DNA of 64,000 nucleotides from Owenia fusiformis (GCA_903813345.2 CAIIXF020000011.1:21623754-21687753); one strand, 5' to 3'; counted from the stretch's first letter, positions 1 through 12,150 are shown. Translations and numbers: made by a program. The notes: generated from the letters alone by a model not told the origin.

Positions 1-2349
1 TTCACCTACCTGAGGTATAGTACTCATTGGATCCATTTCATTGTTATTCACATCATACTGCTTGGAACAATATGGATGTTCCTCGTGTGTTATACCAACA
101 CTCTCCCCTTGGATAGATTTTGCTGTTTCACATATTTCTGCAAACAGCTCTTGAATTTTATCATTAGACTGCACAACAGACCTTACAGCATTCAAGAAGT
201 TGCTTCCAAGGGCAGCCATGTTATCAAGGGTGTACATAATTTCACATAAATGTTCAATAGCACAGATGAATTCAAAAAAAGCATCTGTAACATAGGTTAA
301 TCCACCTTGATCCATAAATTGTTGGTAATCAAGTCTTTGATACTTAGTGGACATCATCAGCGCATTGCGGCTGACAGTGCATGATTGTAGAACATTCATT
401 TTTTCACTTTCTTGACCATCACTTTTCATAGTCACATGTTTTTTTACCTTGTGTAATGCCCAGCCTGCGAGATAGCTTACCTTGCTAAGTTTTTGTGGAG
501 ACCAGGATTCAATATCTAAGTCACTTAGGTCATGGCCAGCATTTGAAAAAATAGTGTCATTTCTGTATGAACGATTAGTTTGAGCAAGATCATGTATTAT
601 CTGCTCATACACAGAACTCACCAATAATCCCAGCAGATGTCTATGTTGAGAGGATGACTGGATGTTACATGATGAAAGTGCTGCCTCCCAGCAGGAAAGA
701 GTGTCATTAGAATTTGTGATACTTACAATGAACCTTGTGTGCTGTCTGAAATTTTTTTTATCAACTTTGCACTTTGCATCATCAGTTTGCTTGACAAGGA
801 TCTGTTGACTCATTTGGTCTTCTAAATGGGAAATAAAATGACAAAAACAGTCATTGAGTGGTAACAAACCTTGTAATATCTGTTGAAGTTCCTTTGTCAG
901 TATCTTAGTTTGAATCAATGAAACCAAATCACTTACCAAGAGCGAAGGCATTCTAAAAGGAGGGTCCATATGACTTACATGCACTGCAGCAGCTGCTTTT
1001 TCAATGGTACATGCCTTTGGAATTTGTTGATCTGTGAGAGAACTTTCTCGCTTCGATGGATGTTGTAATGATGTGGGTGCATTTGCTACAGCCAAGAGAT
1101 TACTGTTAAAGTCTGTAACCTCTTTTGATAGAGCTACAACAGTTGTTTCAAAATCTGGAAGTATTCGAAGTAGGTTTGGGTCACTTACACGAGATAATGC
1201 AACATAAAGTTGCCCAGGTGATGTCATATCTTTCATGACAACCTCAGTTGGAGTTGTAAGAGTAGACCCTTGATAGCTGTGGACTGTATCGCAATATGTT
1301 AGCCTCAATGGTACTTGATGCCTTGAGGCCAGCAACTTACCTGAATCATTTTCAGTTTCAGTGAATAGTCTCGCTTCAACTGTTATTGTGACTGAATTAT
1401 CAAACTTCACAATTGGGGAATCCCCAATGTCTACAACTATACCTGTAAGACCATTTGCTAGTGTATGATGGACATCAAAGAGATTTCGCACTAGTTTAAC
1501 CCTACTTCCACACTTTAAATTCAGATTTCTAGGTGCATTGCACTTATCAAGTAACTTTCTGTCACCTGAATCAATGGCCTTGTATGTTCTCTCATTACCT
1601 GGTAAAGACTGAAGCATGCGCTGGTTATGAATTTCACAAGCGAATCTTCTTGAAGCAATCCTACTTATCTCCAAGGGTTGACATTGTAGTGGCCTGGTTA
1701 AGTTTGTTTTGATATAATTTATACTTTTTTCGGAAAGCTTACCAGTCTTATTGTTTCTACAGTCCTCAAGTAGCATCAGGAAGTCTGGGTCTTGCTGTCT
1801 AAAGATTTGTGTGAGTGTCAGTGACATGTCAAATACCTTGTCCCACATGGGTGAAAGACAACAGTACTTACCCATTCCGCCTTTTTTTATAGGTGGCAAT
1901 TGTTCGAAATGGCCAAGTGCAAAAACTTGTGTCCCCCCGAAAGGGTGATTATTTTCTTTCAGTAAACGAAAGAGTTGTTCCGTTTTTTCGAATAACTCAC
2001 CTTCAAGCATGGATACTTCATCTAGAACAACTAGTTCAAGTGATTTAATTCTATTGTCACCTTTGGCTTTTAATCTTGATGCAATACTTAATGGAGTATC
2101 TCTCCCAATCCCTAATGAGAATTCTGAATGAATGGTGTGGCCTCCAATCAAAACAGAGGCTTTCCCCGTGGGAGCCACAAAACATATGCCTTTGGATTTG
2201 CCACCCCATTCACCCAGATATCTGTTCTTTAGTTCCTTGATGACCAAGGTCTTACCGGTACCTGCTGCACCCCCTAGGTAAATATTCAGACCACTCTTTA
2301 CAAGGTCCAAGACCTTTTCCTGATCAGGAGATATAGATTTTCTAAGCAT
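1..2349 (-). CDS. PIF1-like ATP-dependent DNA helicase, partial
   Basis: The frame is open from an ATG at 2349 to the window edge, 783 codons without a stop. It reads as a superfamily 1B PIF1-like 5'-3' DNA helicase. About 25 residues in is a Walker A motif, GGAAGTGKT. It is followed by VAPTGKA, a Walker B LDEVSML, GHFEQLPP (family usually GDFxQLPP), TLTQIFRQ, then HSYQGST and VALSRV near residues 360-400. Roughly 380 further residues downstream match nothing I recognise. No intron interrupts the helicase core. On the minus strand, CAG followed by GTAGGT at positions 12-4 would make a good splice donor, so the coding exon may end near position 10. Intronless PIF1-like genes are often multicopy and transposon-linked in invertebrates (general knowledge). 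I see no Helitron Rep domain upstream, so this could be a host gene or a stand-alone mobile copy. The key motifs are intact. Confidence 0.85.
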   Translation of the reverse strand, partial: MLRKSISPDQEKVLDLVKSGLNIYLGGAAGTGKTLVIKELKNRYLGEWGGKSKGICFVAPTGKASVLIGGHTIHSEFSLGIGRDTPLSIASRLKAKGDNRIKSLELVVLDEVSMLEGELFEKTEQLFRLLKENNHPFGGTQVFALGHFEQLPPIKKGGMGKYCCLSPMWDKVFDMSLTLTQIFRQQDPDFLMLLEDCRNNKTGKLSEKSINYIKTNLTRPLQCQPLEISRIASRRFACEIHNQRMLQSLPGNERTYKAIDSGDRKLLDKCNAPRNLNLKCGSRVKLVRNLFDVHHTLANGLTGIVVDIGDSPIVKFDNSVTITVEARLFTETENDSGKLLASRHQVPLRLTYCDTVHSYQGSTLTTPTEVVMKDMTSPGQLYVALSRVSDPNLLRILPDFETTVVALSKEVTDFNSNLLAVANAPTSLQHPSKRESSLTDQQIPKACTIEKAAAAVHVSHMDPPFRMPSLLVSDLVSLIQTKILTKELQQILQGLLPLNDCFCHFISHLEDQMSQQILVKQTDDAKCKVDKKNFRQHTRFIVSITNSNDTLSCWEAALSSCNIQSSSQHRHLLGLLVSSVYEQIIHDLAQTNRSYRNDTIFSNAGHDLSDLDIESWSPQKLSKVSYLAGWALHKVKKHVTMKSDGQESEKMNVLQSCTVSRNALMMSTKYQRLDYQQFMDQGGLTYVTDAFFEFICAIEHLCEIMYTLDNMAALGSNFLNAVRSVVQSNDKIQELFAEICETAKSIQGESVGITHEEHPYCSKQYDVNNNEMDPMSTIPQVGE

Positions 2350-3235
2350 TGTGAATACAGTGATTATACACAGTAGCTGAGTAGGCCAACAGTTACATGT
2401 AGGCCAGGGCTAGTCTGTCTAAAGAATGGATATATACTGAATATACAGTAATAAATACATAATTCAAACACAGTTAATACTACATATTGGCATTGCAAAT
2501 ATAATGGATCTATAGAGTGAGGACTGAGGAGCAAAAAAATCAAATGGCAAAATGTCTAAAGTATAAATTATGTATCGTTTCTCACATATTTCATTCAGTC
2601 ATGATAACATATGCATGCTCAAACACAAGTGCAACGTACACACACAAACATATAAGACAAAAATAAGACAAAACACAAGCACAGCTCACAAATAAAGCGA
2701 AAAATAAAATAAAATTCCACAAACCAATTTGGCAAATTAGCGCGCCATTATTTGGGTTTCCCTGGAAAATATCACGTGATAGCAATTAACATAAAGGATT
2801 TCCCCGGCACTGTGGGTCGAGCCTTGTCACACAACACAATCGCCACACAATCGATGATTTCTCAATAGATAGGGAGTCTATAGACGATTTATCGATTGTA
2901 TATGATTATTTAAGCAATTTTCTAACTTTTTAATATTATAAAGCGACGATATTGGCTTCAATTCATAGCGAAACCTACCCACTGAAAATGCTCTATCCTA
3001 CCCCTTTTATTACACTGGTAAGCAAAGCGCTCACTGCCGAAAGAGGGCGCACTATAATAGAAAAGTACTGAACGAAAATTTCCCGGGTATTGTACCGCCC
3101 TTGATCAAACTAAGATGAGATCTCTTGTATAAAATTAATGAAATATCTTCTTTTGGTTTGAAATTACATTTTTTTGATACTCCAAATATTAATTAATCAA
3201 GACCTGTTACTGCCAAATTTGCTAAAATTCTGAAA
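2350..3235. promoter_or_regulatory. Divergent intergenic region between the PIF1-like gene and NDUFB4
   Basis: This spacer of about 890 bp separates two genes read away from each other, so it should hold both promoters. A palindromic E-box, ATCACGTGAT, lies at 2771-2780. I see no other gene or tRNA here. A TATA-like AT-rich stretch occurs at 3120-3200, but no transcription start can be fixed. Confidence 0.4.
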
Positions 3236-6200
3236 ATGGCAGGAAATGCGAAGAGGGTTTGGAACCCTCATGCAATGTATGACCTCACGGTTGGGGAACA
3301 AAAAGCTATTCAAGAGAGAGCTAAGATGAGGGAGGCTTACAGGGCTGAATGGCAAAAGAGAGTGACTAACCCATTTCGCGGTGTTGGAGGAACAATTGTA
3401 AGTTCAAAAAATATTTCAGATTTCTTTGACTTTCTGTTTGAGTGATCACAGATCCATAGAACAAGGGATAAGTAGACTTCTGTATTGAGCTTAAAAGTAC
3501 TTTTTCCTTGGCTTATGCACAGATCAGTGAATGGCTGGGTGCTCCTCTTCTTCTTGGCCAGGCCGCCAACTGTCCCGCAATTTGTGTATTTGTCGAGCAT
3601 TTGCTGAAGAAATGGAACTAAGGTATAGCTGGAAAGTAACATTTTGGTAAAAATTGCTATGCCAGCACATGTTATTTTCTGGTACAAAATAAAGTATGAA
3701 GACATGTGTCAATTGCCTTGCCTTTTTCAGGAAAGTATCATTACATTGTCTTCTTTAAGAATATCTACTACTTTTTGCAAGGCCTGACTTCGTCGCTAAC
3801 ATGCTAAATATAAGAGTTAGCTGACGTTTGGGAGTCTGACTTACCTTCTAAAGGTTAGAACCTGAATCTTAATGAAACCATATCACCTTTGTTGCGTCGA
3901 TGATGATGCATAAACATAGCATTTGATAGAAATTAGTGTAAATGCTTTTCCGACTTTTTCATTTTTCATCAATGTTGACTTTCGGGAAGGCGTTGTAGTT
4001 ATCACGAAATAACGCATTGACCCTTGAACTTTACTTTGTTGACGTGTCAACCAAGCATGTCTGGTGTGAAAATTAAAAGAATATTAAGCAATGTTCTACA
4101 TCCGCCAAGCTAAGTGAAGTAGCGAATATAAAATTACCAATTTCGAGTGAAGTACGCAACGAACGAAACTGCGTGATCTACAGTCCCACTATTTGTCTGA
4201 ACGAAATGCTACGTAGAAATATGAGCCGTCTGCTGTATTAGTCGATTAATAGAGTAAGACCTGTTGGTGATGCTTTATAATTTAGACCAAAACATTGAAG
4301 AACATACGAACCTGTAAATCGTGAAAACAACGAACAAATATTCGGTTTTCATATATGTTCGGTAATTTTTCGTATTGAAACTTCCGGAACTTACAAGGAA
4401 ATCATTCATTTTCTTGGTCCATGATTTACCTCTTGGATGTTGTGGCAAATGCTCCATGGTTGACGGAACAAAGGTGATATGGTTTCATTAAGATTCGGGT
4501 TCTAACCTTTAGAAGGTAAGTCAGACTCCCAAACGTCAGCTAACTCTTATATTTAGCATGTTAGCGACAAAGTCAGGCCTTGCAAAAAGTAGTAGTAGGA
4601 GTTCAATGGGAACTCCAGGAAATTCTGATATTTCACACTTTCTATTTTTCCAAATTTTCTTTCAAAGTTTCCAGACAACACAGGAGCTATACCATTGACC
4701 TGTTTCCAGGTTTACTAAAAGTAGACAGTGTAATGATACTTTCCTGAAAAAAGCAAGGAAATACACATATGCCTTCATACTTAATTTTGTACCAGAAATT
4801 AACATGTGCAGGTATAGCAATTTTTTACCAAAATGTTACTCTCCAGCTGAACCTTAAGGTGCTATGGAAGTTAACAGGAAATGACAAAACAGGAAGTGAA
4901 AATTTTTTTGCATTTTTAGACATTTTTTGAACAAAGATAACAGAGTTCTATTTTGACCTCCAGTCAATTCGACTACAGTTGGGGACATAAATAAATGACA
5001 GGTGGATTTGCTGAAGTGAGGATTTCCCATGTTAAAAATAAGAGAATTTACAAGAGGCCATACATCAGTGGATGAGATTATACAAAATGTAAAATATACA
5101 AATTTTAAGGGATATATATCTAGACAATATTGGAAATTATGGGCTTTCAGACCACCATAATTAGGAAATGGTGATCGAAAATCGACCTGTCATTTATTTT
5201 TGTCCCCAACTGTAGTTCCAAATACCATTTACAGGTCCAGGATCACAATGTTCATGGTCAGAATGACCCTAAACATGATGAAATAACCTTTTCAGCCCTC
5301 TGAAAATGTGACTGAAAAATAGCCAAAGGAAGGAGATAGGAAAGGTCACTGAACAGAATCTTTCGAATTTTTCAGAAAATGTGCCCAATATATTGCTCTA
5401 AATGATACAATTCTTGAAAATTTGATATCATTCATAGAAAAATATAAAAAAATGAAAAAACTGATTTGAAAAGCGATCTATTTTCCTTTTTATGACCGCC
5501 ATTTTTGTTTCAGACAATTTTCTAAAATTTCAAAGATTGTATCAGTTAGAGCATTATATTGGGCCCATTTTCTGAAAAATTCAGAAGATTCTGTTCAGTG
5601 ACCTTCCCTAGCTCCTACTTTTAGCTATTTTTCAGTCACATTTTCAGAGGGCTGAAAAGGTTATTTCATCATGTTTAGGGTCATTCTGACCATGAACATT
5701 GTGATCCTGGACCAGTAAATGATATTTGGAACTAGTCGAATTGACTGGAGGTCAAAATAAAACTCTGTTATCTTTGTTCAAAAAATGTCTAAAAATGCAA
5801 AAAATTTTTCACTTCCTGTTTTGTCATTTCCTGTTTACTTCCATAGCACCTTAAAAAGTCAAAAAGTCACGCCTGTTTTCTTTGCATGACAGAATATGTC
5901 CAGCAAAAACGCATTTTTTCAAATCATTGTCAAGCAAAATTGTTTCAGTTCATGTTGAAAAAACGAATGCTGAAATAATCAAAGACAGTTTGTTCGGAAG
6001 TTATTTGTGTTTTCATGCAAATTGCATATGTCACGCATTTGCTTTGTTTTATCTCGTCCTTATTGACATATTGTTATGGTTTCCATTTTTTGTGACAGTG
6101 ATCAGCGGTTGGCGGCTGGTGATTGGTGGTCGGCGGGTGGCGGTTGGCATCTGTAACAAATTCTTATAAGTCATCTACAAGTTGTCAGAAGTTCAAATCT

Positions 6201-9200
6201 GACTTTATATTGAAGATTTGACCTTCAATGACTTTTCAAGGTATATAAAAGGTCAAAAATGTATTTTTTCGACTCAAATTGACCAATTTCTTTTCAAAAT
6301 CATCTTCAAGTGCTCAAAAGTTCACATCTGACTATAATAAAAACCAAACAAATACATTCTCAAAGTCAAAAAAGATTTGACCTTCAATGACCTTCTCAAA
6401 AAGTTCTTTTTCAACTTGCTTCATCTTGACTAATTATTTTTTCAAAGTCATCTACAAGTTCTCAGAAGTTTATATCTGACTTTAGATTTGAGATTTCACC
6501 TTGAATGACCTTTTCAGGGCCAAAAGGGGTATTTTTTCAACTTGCTCCAAATTGACCAATCTACAAGTTCTCAGAAATTCAAATCTGACTCTGACTTATA
6601 AGATTGAACTCATAATTTTGTGAGCAACTAGGTGGTGACATTTTGTCATGTTAATGCCTTGTTAAATTTCTGTAATGTTTATTTAATTGAAGTAATGCAT
6701 CCTATAATTAATAATTTTATGCAAAAGAATTCACTGCAATTACCACACAACAAAACATAAGGGTAACAGACCGAGTTCTAACTTAGTCTGTTAGATATAT
6801 AGAGACTAGGGGAACCCCATTTAAAACATCTGGGTTCGGTGCTTGAGCCCAGAGATGTACCAATAAATAGAGGGCTCTTATTTTCTAATACATAATGAGC
6901 ATTATTACTAAGTGATGTAAAACATAGTGCTATTAACATCTTGACTACCCAGAGTGACGAGAAAATCCGTCACAATATTTTTCACTAAAATTGCTCTAAT
7001 TTTGACAATTTTGATCCAATTTTCACCAAAAAAGTTTTAAAATATGTAGAAATGATCTCTGCCGACTAATCTCACTGAATTAAGCATCACCTATTGTGTA
7101 TGCATGTAGCAAAATGTCAAAGGCTGGCAAAAATGAAAAATTCCTTGGTTTCAACCCAATTTTAGAACCTGGGATTCACCTTACTGTATTTATTATTTTA
7201 TAGTTACGGTATCATATTTATTCATTTTACTTGATTCAGTATGTGGATGGGCGCAAGTGCCAATGGCATTGTAGCTGCAAGGTATACATAGTTATAATAC
7301 AAAGAACTCATTATTTGTACCTTAGCTCCTCTTCCCCTTACTGCTGTTCCCATATTGATTGGATTGTGCATCAATAAACAATCAAGCCCACAATGCAATT
7401 GGAAAACATATTCACCTTTCATTTTTGGGAAGCCTAATGACTGATTTTTGTTCCAATCCCACTACCTATCATGATTGCAAGATCCAACCTCTGGCAGGTT
7501 GAAAAATTCTTGACTGGATACTGGTGTTCTGGAAATATTAATTCTTTAGAGGAATAATTTGGGAGATCGTGGGTTGTTTGAACTGTTAATCAGTTGTACA
7601 ATAAAACCTGGTATATATCTGAATGCTACTGGTACTTACCAAAAGTGTTCACATTTCAAATTTTTTTGAACATGGTCAATGAAAGAAAACACAATTGGGC
7701 CAGAGAAAAAGTGTTCACATTGAGAGATGTTTGAATATACAAGTTTTATATAATTATTATGCAGTGTTTTCCTAAGCGAACACAACTCACAGGACCAATG
7801 GACCGGCAAAATCATAATACCAACCAGTCCAGGCTAAGCATCATCCGTCACCTGGACCTGTAACTTCTGTTATATCACAGGTCCAAGTGAAAACTAACAT
7901 GTCCTTAAAATATTAAAGAATAACTGTAACTAGTAGGTCTACTAGCCCTATTTTTATGTTCCTTGTCATGTCTCATTCTTATCACCTGCTTCAATACCAG
8001 TACTACATTTTTATCGAAAATTGACCAAATTTGCCTACAGTTCCAAAAGAAATTAAAATAATCAAAAATATGAATACCAAAACCGGAACTTACTTTCAAC
8101 ATCGCCGGATTTGTCTATACAAAAAGTACAAGTTATATATCATTATTCTTTGTGTTTTCAGTTTGATCCTCAAGTTATGAGATGGAATGCCTTGAAAGCT
8201 ACTGGATATGAACAGTTTCGAGCTACCCCAAAGTCCGCAGCCATTGGTTTTTCAGTGACGATCCTACCAATCACTTTACTGTATCTATTAGTTAATAATC
8301 AAAGGGTAAGTTCTAATTTAGGGCTCTGATGTTTTCTATTATGTTTCCTTTATTGTAAAAATGGTTTAGATTATCTAGTCTTGCTTCAAGCCCTTGTCAT
8401 CACCTCCTTTCACCTGAGGTTTCATTAACGGCGTCCTTCAATGGAGAGGACGTAAATCAAGATTGGGTGGACGTAAATTAAAAAAATAATTATGTTTTTG
8501 GGACGCAATTTGAATTTCGTAAATCAATTCGTGAATCCACTTACCTTCAGTCTCTTTATATTTCGTCAGAATCCACTAAATAATTGAAGGAAATTCTATT
8601 TCTAAAAGAAATAAAATTTTCTTTTGAAGTTTCCTTCCCGGAAGTTGATTTCTGATCGAAAAAGTACAAGGCATGTGATAGGACAAATAGTTATCCAATA
8701 CTCGATATCCGAGCAGTAATCAGTACGAGTCTTACGATTGGCCGCTAGCTGAGGACCAAAATCAAACCATTTTCTATTGGTCAAGTGCGATCACAAGATC
8801 ATTATTTAAGAATGCGCATGCGCAAGAAACTGAACCAAAAAATTGAACCTCGCGCAGATTGCCCCTAAACTTAAGCAAAATCAGTCGCTAATTGCTTCGA
8901 AATACGCAAAGTAAATGTGTTTCTAATTGTTGAATATAAGTTATACCTCACAAGTGATGGTATCTGTATCATTCAATGACATACTAGACTCGCCAGAACA
9001 CTGATTCAGACCGATAAATAGCAAAAGCGATACAAAATTTCATCAATCTTATTTCGGTTAGTCTAGTGTAAAAGCGTGACTTTGAATTCCCGGGAACATT
9101 TTTTCAAGGAACGCAGTTTTTTGAGGGGAGACGCATTTTTTGAAAATCGTTACATCCCAGGGACGCAATCTTGGACAAACCTACTGGAAACACTGTTTCA

Positions 9201-9845
9201 CATATACCTCTACAGATGATTCAGATGGAGGATCCAGAGACTTGGTGCAAGACTAGGTTTAGATATCCTGCACCTGTAACTATAAGACTGTAAACATGGA
9301 CTAATAAGGTTTAAATACAAATGTAATACATCTAGTGCAGGAATGTCACATGATAACTTCAATTCTCAATCAAATTATGACATGTATTCCATTACTTTTC
9401 TCAACCATTATTTTGTCAAAATATTAAAAATTCATGAAATTCATGTATTAGAACAATTCTCTGCAGAAGGGATTTTGAGTTAAAGTTTTGTTGACAATAG
9501 TTCACTGCATGTGGGTTTATCAATTAATATGTGCAGTTCAACCATGTGGCATGAGCATGAGACAAAATCAACCATGTCAATTAATTTAGGTGAAATCTCC
9601 ACCTTACATTGGAAGCTGAGACTAAAGATTTGCCTGTCGCAGTGTTATGTTGAAGACTAGCACTGCCACGGAGTATGGATAAATAACTTGTATAGAATTT
9701 GTTGTTTCCAAATGAACTCCCAAATAGTGGCCTGCATATTAAATAAAAAACTTAATCAACTCTTGTATATTTTCAGACAACTAGGGAGAATAAATGGAGG
9801 AATGGAGAAGTAGACTACAAAGATCGAGACTGGAAGTTTATTTAA
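3236..9845 (+). CDS. NDUFB4: NADH dehydrogenase [ubiquinone] 1 beta subcomplex subunit 4 (3 exons)
   Basis: Coding exons are 3236-3397, 8162-8305 and 9777-9845, all phase 0, giving 124 residues (human NDUFB4 has 129). NDUFB4 (B15) is an accessory subunit of mitochondrial complex I in the inner membrane. Exon 1 ends before GTAAGT and encodes a charged helix with EQKAIQERAKMREAYRAEW. Exon 2 begins after TTTTCAG with FDPQVMRWNALKATGYEQFR, then TPKSAAIGF and a single hydrophobic span ending LLYLLVNN. This is the NDUFB4 arrangement of RW..A, F.PTPK and one membrane segment. Exon 3 encodes a short charged tail ending DRDWKFI before TAA. Intron 1 (4.76 kb) is packed with palindromic elements and intron 2 (1.47 kb) also holds repeats. 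Identification rests on recalled family pattern, and the closed frame across three exons supports it. Confidence 0.88.
3618..4855. mobile_element. Foldback inverted-repeat element A in NDUFB4 intron 1
   Basis: The left arm, 3618-3896, is repeated as its reverse complement at 4470-4855. For example, GGTAAAAATTGCTATGCCAG near 3647 matches the complement near 4810-4830, and the block around 3780-3895 matches 4470-4590 nearly base for base. The right arm carries about 120 bp extra (about 4600-4725) that the left arm lacks. The spacer (3897-4469) shows no coding potential that I recognise. This is a non-autonomous foldback type element. Confidence 0.85.
4854..5854. mobile_element. Inverted-repeat element B with TTAA ends
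   Basis: The left end TTAAGGTGCTATGGAAGT is mirrored by ACTTCCATAGCACCTTAA at the right end. Long arms (4856-4973 plus 5215-about 5430, against about 5510-5850) pair through most of the element, leaving a short centre near 5430-5510. TTAA at both ends would fit a piggyBac-like target duplication, but the ends are palindromic so TA is also possible. The element directly abuts element A. The left arm is interrupted by a separate MITE. Confidence 0.85.
4976..5212. mobile_element. Tc1/mariner-type MITE nested in element B
   Basis: This 237-bp insert has inverted termini CAGTTGGGGACATAAATAAA and its complement, flanked on both sides by TA (4974-4975 and 5213-5214). The uninterrupted copy of the same site survives in the opposite arm of element B (near 5725-5740). 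There the sequence runs straight through with a single TA, which proves an insertion with TA duplication. No transposase frame is present. Confidence 0.9.
6040..6660. repeat. Dispersed GTCACCACC repeat copy split by a direct-repeat array
   Basis: 6040-6165 (GACATATTGTTATGG ... GCATCTGTAACAAATT) and 6631-6660 (GGTGGTGACATTTTGTCATG) look like the two ends of one copy of a repeat family also seen at 11856, 15455, 39650, 40955, 47066 and 63210. Between them, 6165-6625 holds about four imperfect direct copies of a roughly 120-150 bp unit built on TCTACAAGTTCTCAGAAGTT, CAAATCTGACTTTA and GATTTGACCTTCAATGACCT. Confidence 0.65.
8365..9265. repeat. Repeat-rich interval with CTAGTCTTGC ends in NDUFB4 intron 2
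   Basis: CTAGTCTTGCTTCAAGCCC near 8376 is mirrored by GACTTGGTGCAAGACTAG near 9240-9256, the same ends seen in compact MITEs at 15949 and 54625. The interior holds an unrelated block (8425-9190) with CCAAT-like ATTGG motifs and a palindromic GCGCATGCGC near 8813-8822. It contains no recognisable protein. It may be an insertion within the element or two elements side by side. Confidence 0.4.
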
Positions 9846-10126
9846 ATTAGGACACTTAGGAAATTATTTTAGCTGTTTTGTAGTGTAGTACAATATTTAA
9901 GGTTTCATGGAGAAATCTTTGTGGAGTTTTATCATTTGGACTGTGAAGTTCATGAATCTGAATACTATAAAATACAAGGACATCTGCCATTCTGCCTATT
10001 TTCAAAGAAAGATATGCAAAAAGACAGTAAAGAATGACTCGATTTGCCAAATGTTTTCCCTGTACATTTTTTGCAGTTCATACTACAGAAATTGTACTCA
10101 GTGTTTGCAGTTGTTGCATTATATAA

Positions 10127-10132
10127 AATAAA
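10127..10132 (+). terminator. Poly(A) signal AATAAA of NDUFB4
   Basis: A canonical AATAAA lies 282 bp after the NDUFB4 stop codon, just before an A-rich stretch. It is the first good match downstream and a plausible end of the transcript. Confidence 0.6.
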
Positions 10133-11855
10133 GAAAAATAAGTAAAACAATTTATGTTTGCATTTCTATTACTTTATGTGTTACCTCATTTATGTTCATT
10201 ATAAGGGATTGTGCCCATTGTATCCAAATTCAATCACTGAGTGCTTAGATTTCACATCCTGTAAGGGAGGGTGTCCCATTATCAACTGTCATGAAAAACA
10301 AAGTTAATTTCTTTATGGTTTGAACCCCTCTCCTATATCTATTGAAGTATTAAAATGTCCCTTATATGATATAGGGAATTAGATTATGAAAGTTTTATAC
10401 TATAAGTTATTGAATGATTTGAAGTGCAATACAGGATATATTCTGCTCAAGAAATTGCACTTCAAATCATAACGTTTTTATCGTGTGATCCTCTGTATTG
10501 CTACTGAGATTGTCCCCTCTGTACCAATATTTTCTGTATTGTGACGGAGATGATCAATGGGGACAATCTAAGTAGCAATACAGATTGGTACATCACAAGA
10601 CCTGACCTATCAGAAGGCTACAGATCATACGATAAATAGGAATACCAGGAGAAGGTGATTTTCTAAACATTGTCTTATGAACTTGAATTGCTCACAATAC
10701 ATAAAAACCAAGTCGTCCTCTGGCCCAGAGACAAAGTATAATCCACATGTTACCTCATCTGAAAGAATGGTGAATGATAAAAAGAGGTACTTTAACTAAA
10801 TACTTGGGTTTTAGACTGACACTTTTAATTGATGATTTAATTAACTTCTGAATCCGTAAACAGAAATGTTATTTTGATGGGGATATGTTTTTTTATTCAT
10901 GTTAAGCAACTATAGTTGCCATTGTGTATGGATATGTAAACCTTTTTTCCTATAGTCTCTTTATGTAGTATATACGTCCATTTTATGTCCTTGCTAGCAT
11001 TAATTTATCACATGTCATGGACAAGGCCATGAGTAATGAATAACAGGGGAAGCAGGTTGCAACTTAAGCATATTACCATCTAAGAGGCCCTAAGCCAATA
11101 AGTTCTAATTTATTTTCTTGCTTCGAGCCCTGGTCTGCTTCCGACCCCCACCCCCCAAGTGTGACCCCAGGTTGAAGGTGAGATAACTAGGGGATGGAGT
11201 CCAGTGGTTTAGAATGAGACTGACGCACACTGAGGCAGAATATCAAGACAGAAATACAACACACACAATGATGGATGATGATTAGATGAAATAAAAGTAT
11301 ATGTAAATGTCAAAGAACACACAACTAACTATATATTACAATGATAAACATATATTCCTTCTATAATAAATATGAATGCAATAAGAGAAATGTACATTAA
11401 CAAAATGCTGCCTTTTCATCAACATGTATATCATATATTGAAATGAACATGTACATGAAATGTACACATACATGTACAATTAAAAAGATGCACCACTTTC
11501 ATGTATGGTGATTAAAAATTTAGTATCAACAATACATGAGCACGCATATTAAGTTTGCATGGTCGTCGAGACAACACTGTACATTACTTTCAACAATGTT
11601 ATTTCTGGGAAGTTAAATTGGATATTTTAAGAATAGGCAATATAAGGCCTTTATTGACCCCATCCTTTGATTGAACTATACATAAAATTATAAATATTGC
11701 TAACTCTTCTCTCATCCTTATTAAACATGAACATCATGACATGGTTGTAACAAGAGCTTGTCAGAATTTGTAACTACTGTACATCATAATACAGATCATG
11801 ATCTATGACTTATGGACCTAGCTAATTTGCAACAGTGTCTTTTACTTTAAATGTC

Positions 11856-12003
11856 ACCACTAGAAATGGTGACATATTGTTATAGTGTCCAACTTCTTTC
11901 TGGATGGTATTCAGTGGTTGGCATTCAGCAGTTGGTGTTTGGTGTTCTGAATCAGTAACAGATGGCAGGTGGTGACATTGTGCATGTTAATGTCTTATGC
12001 AAG
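11856..12003. repeat. Dispersed GTCACCACC repeat copy
   Basis: It runs from GGTGACATATTGTTATAGTG to GGCAGGTGGTGACATTGTGC, with internal degenerate TTGGCATTCAG / TTGGTGTTTGG units. It matches the copies at 6040, 39650, 40955, 47066 and 63210 in one orientation or the other. Confidence 0.65.
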
Positions 12004-12067
12004 GTAGCTATAGAGACTGGAGTGTTCACTGTATATTCTTATATTAAAAGAAAATGAAAGTAAAGTA

Positions 12068-12150
12068 AAACCTGTAAAGTGGAACACTTCTGTAAGTGGA
12101 ACACCTACCAAGCGGTACACTATTTTTAGGTATCAAAGTTGTTCCACTTT
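12068..12150. repeat. GTGGAACACCT dispersed repeat, short copy
   Basis: CCTGTAAAGTGGAACACTTC, then TAAGTGGAACACC and a terminal TTGTTCCACTTTA. It is the same family as 22335-22645 and 48505-48665. Units of about 20 bp recur within each copy. Confidence 0.6.

Noticed and set aside
3337-3705. 122-codon minus-strand frame over NDUFB4 exon 1
   Set aside because: It is antisense to the coding exon and runs into element A; its composition is not protein-like.
8813-8822. Palindromic GCGCATGCGC as an NRF-1 promoter site
   Set aside because: It lies inside a repeat in NDUFB4 intron 2 with no gene start nearby; probably chance or element-borne.
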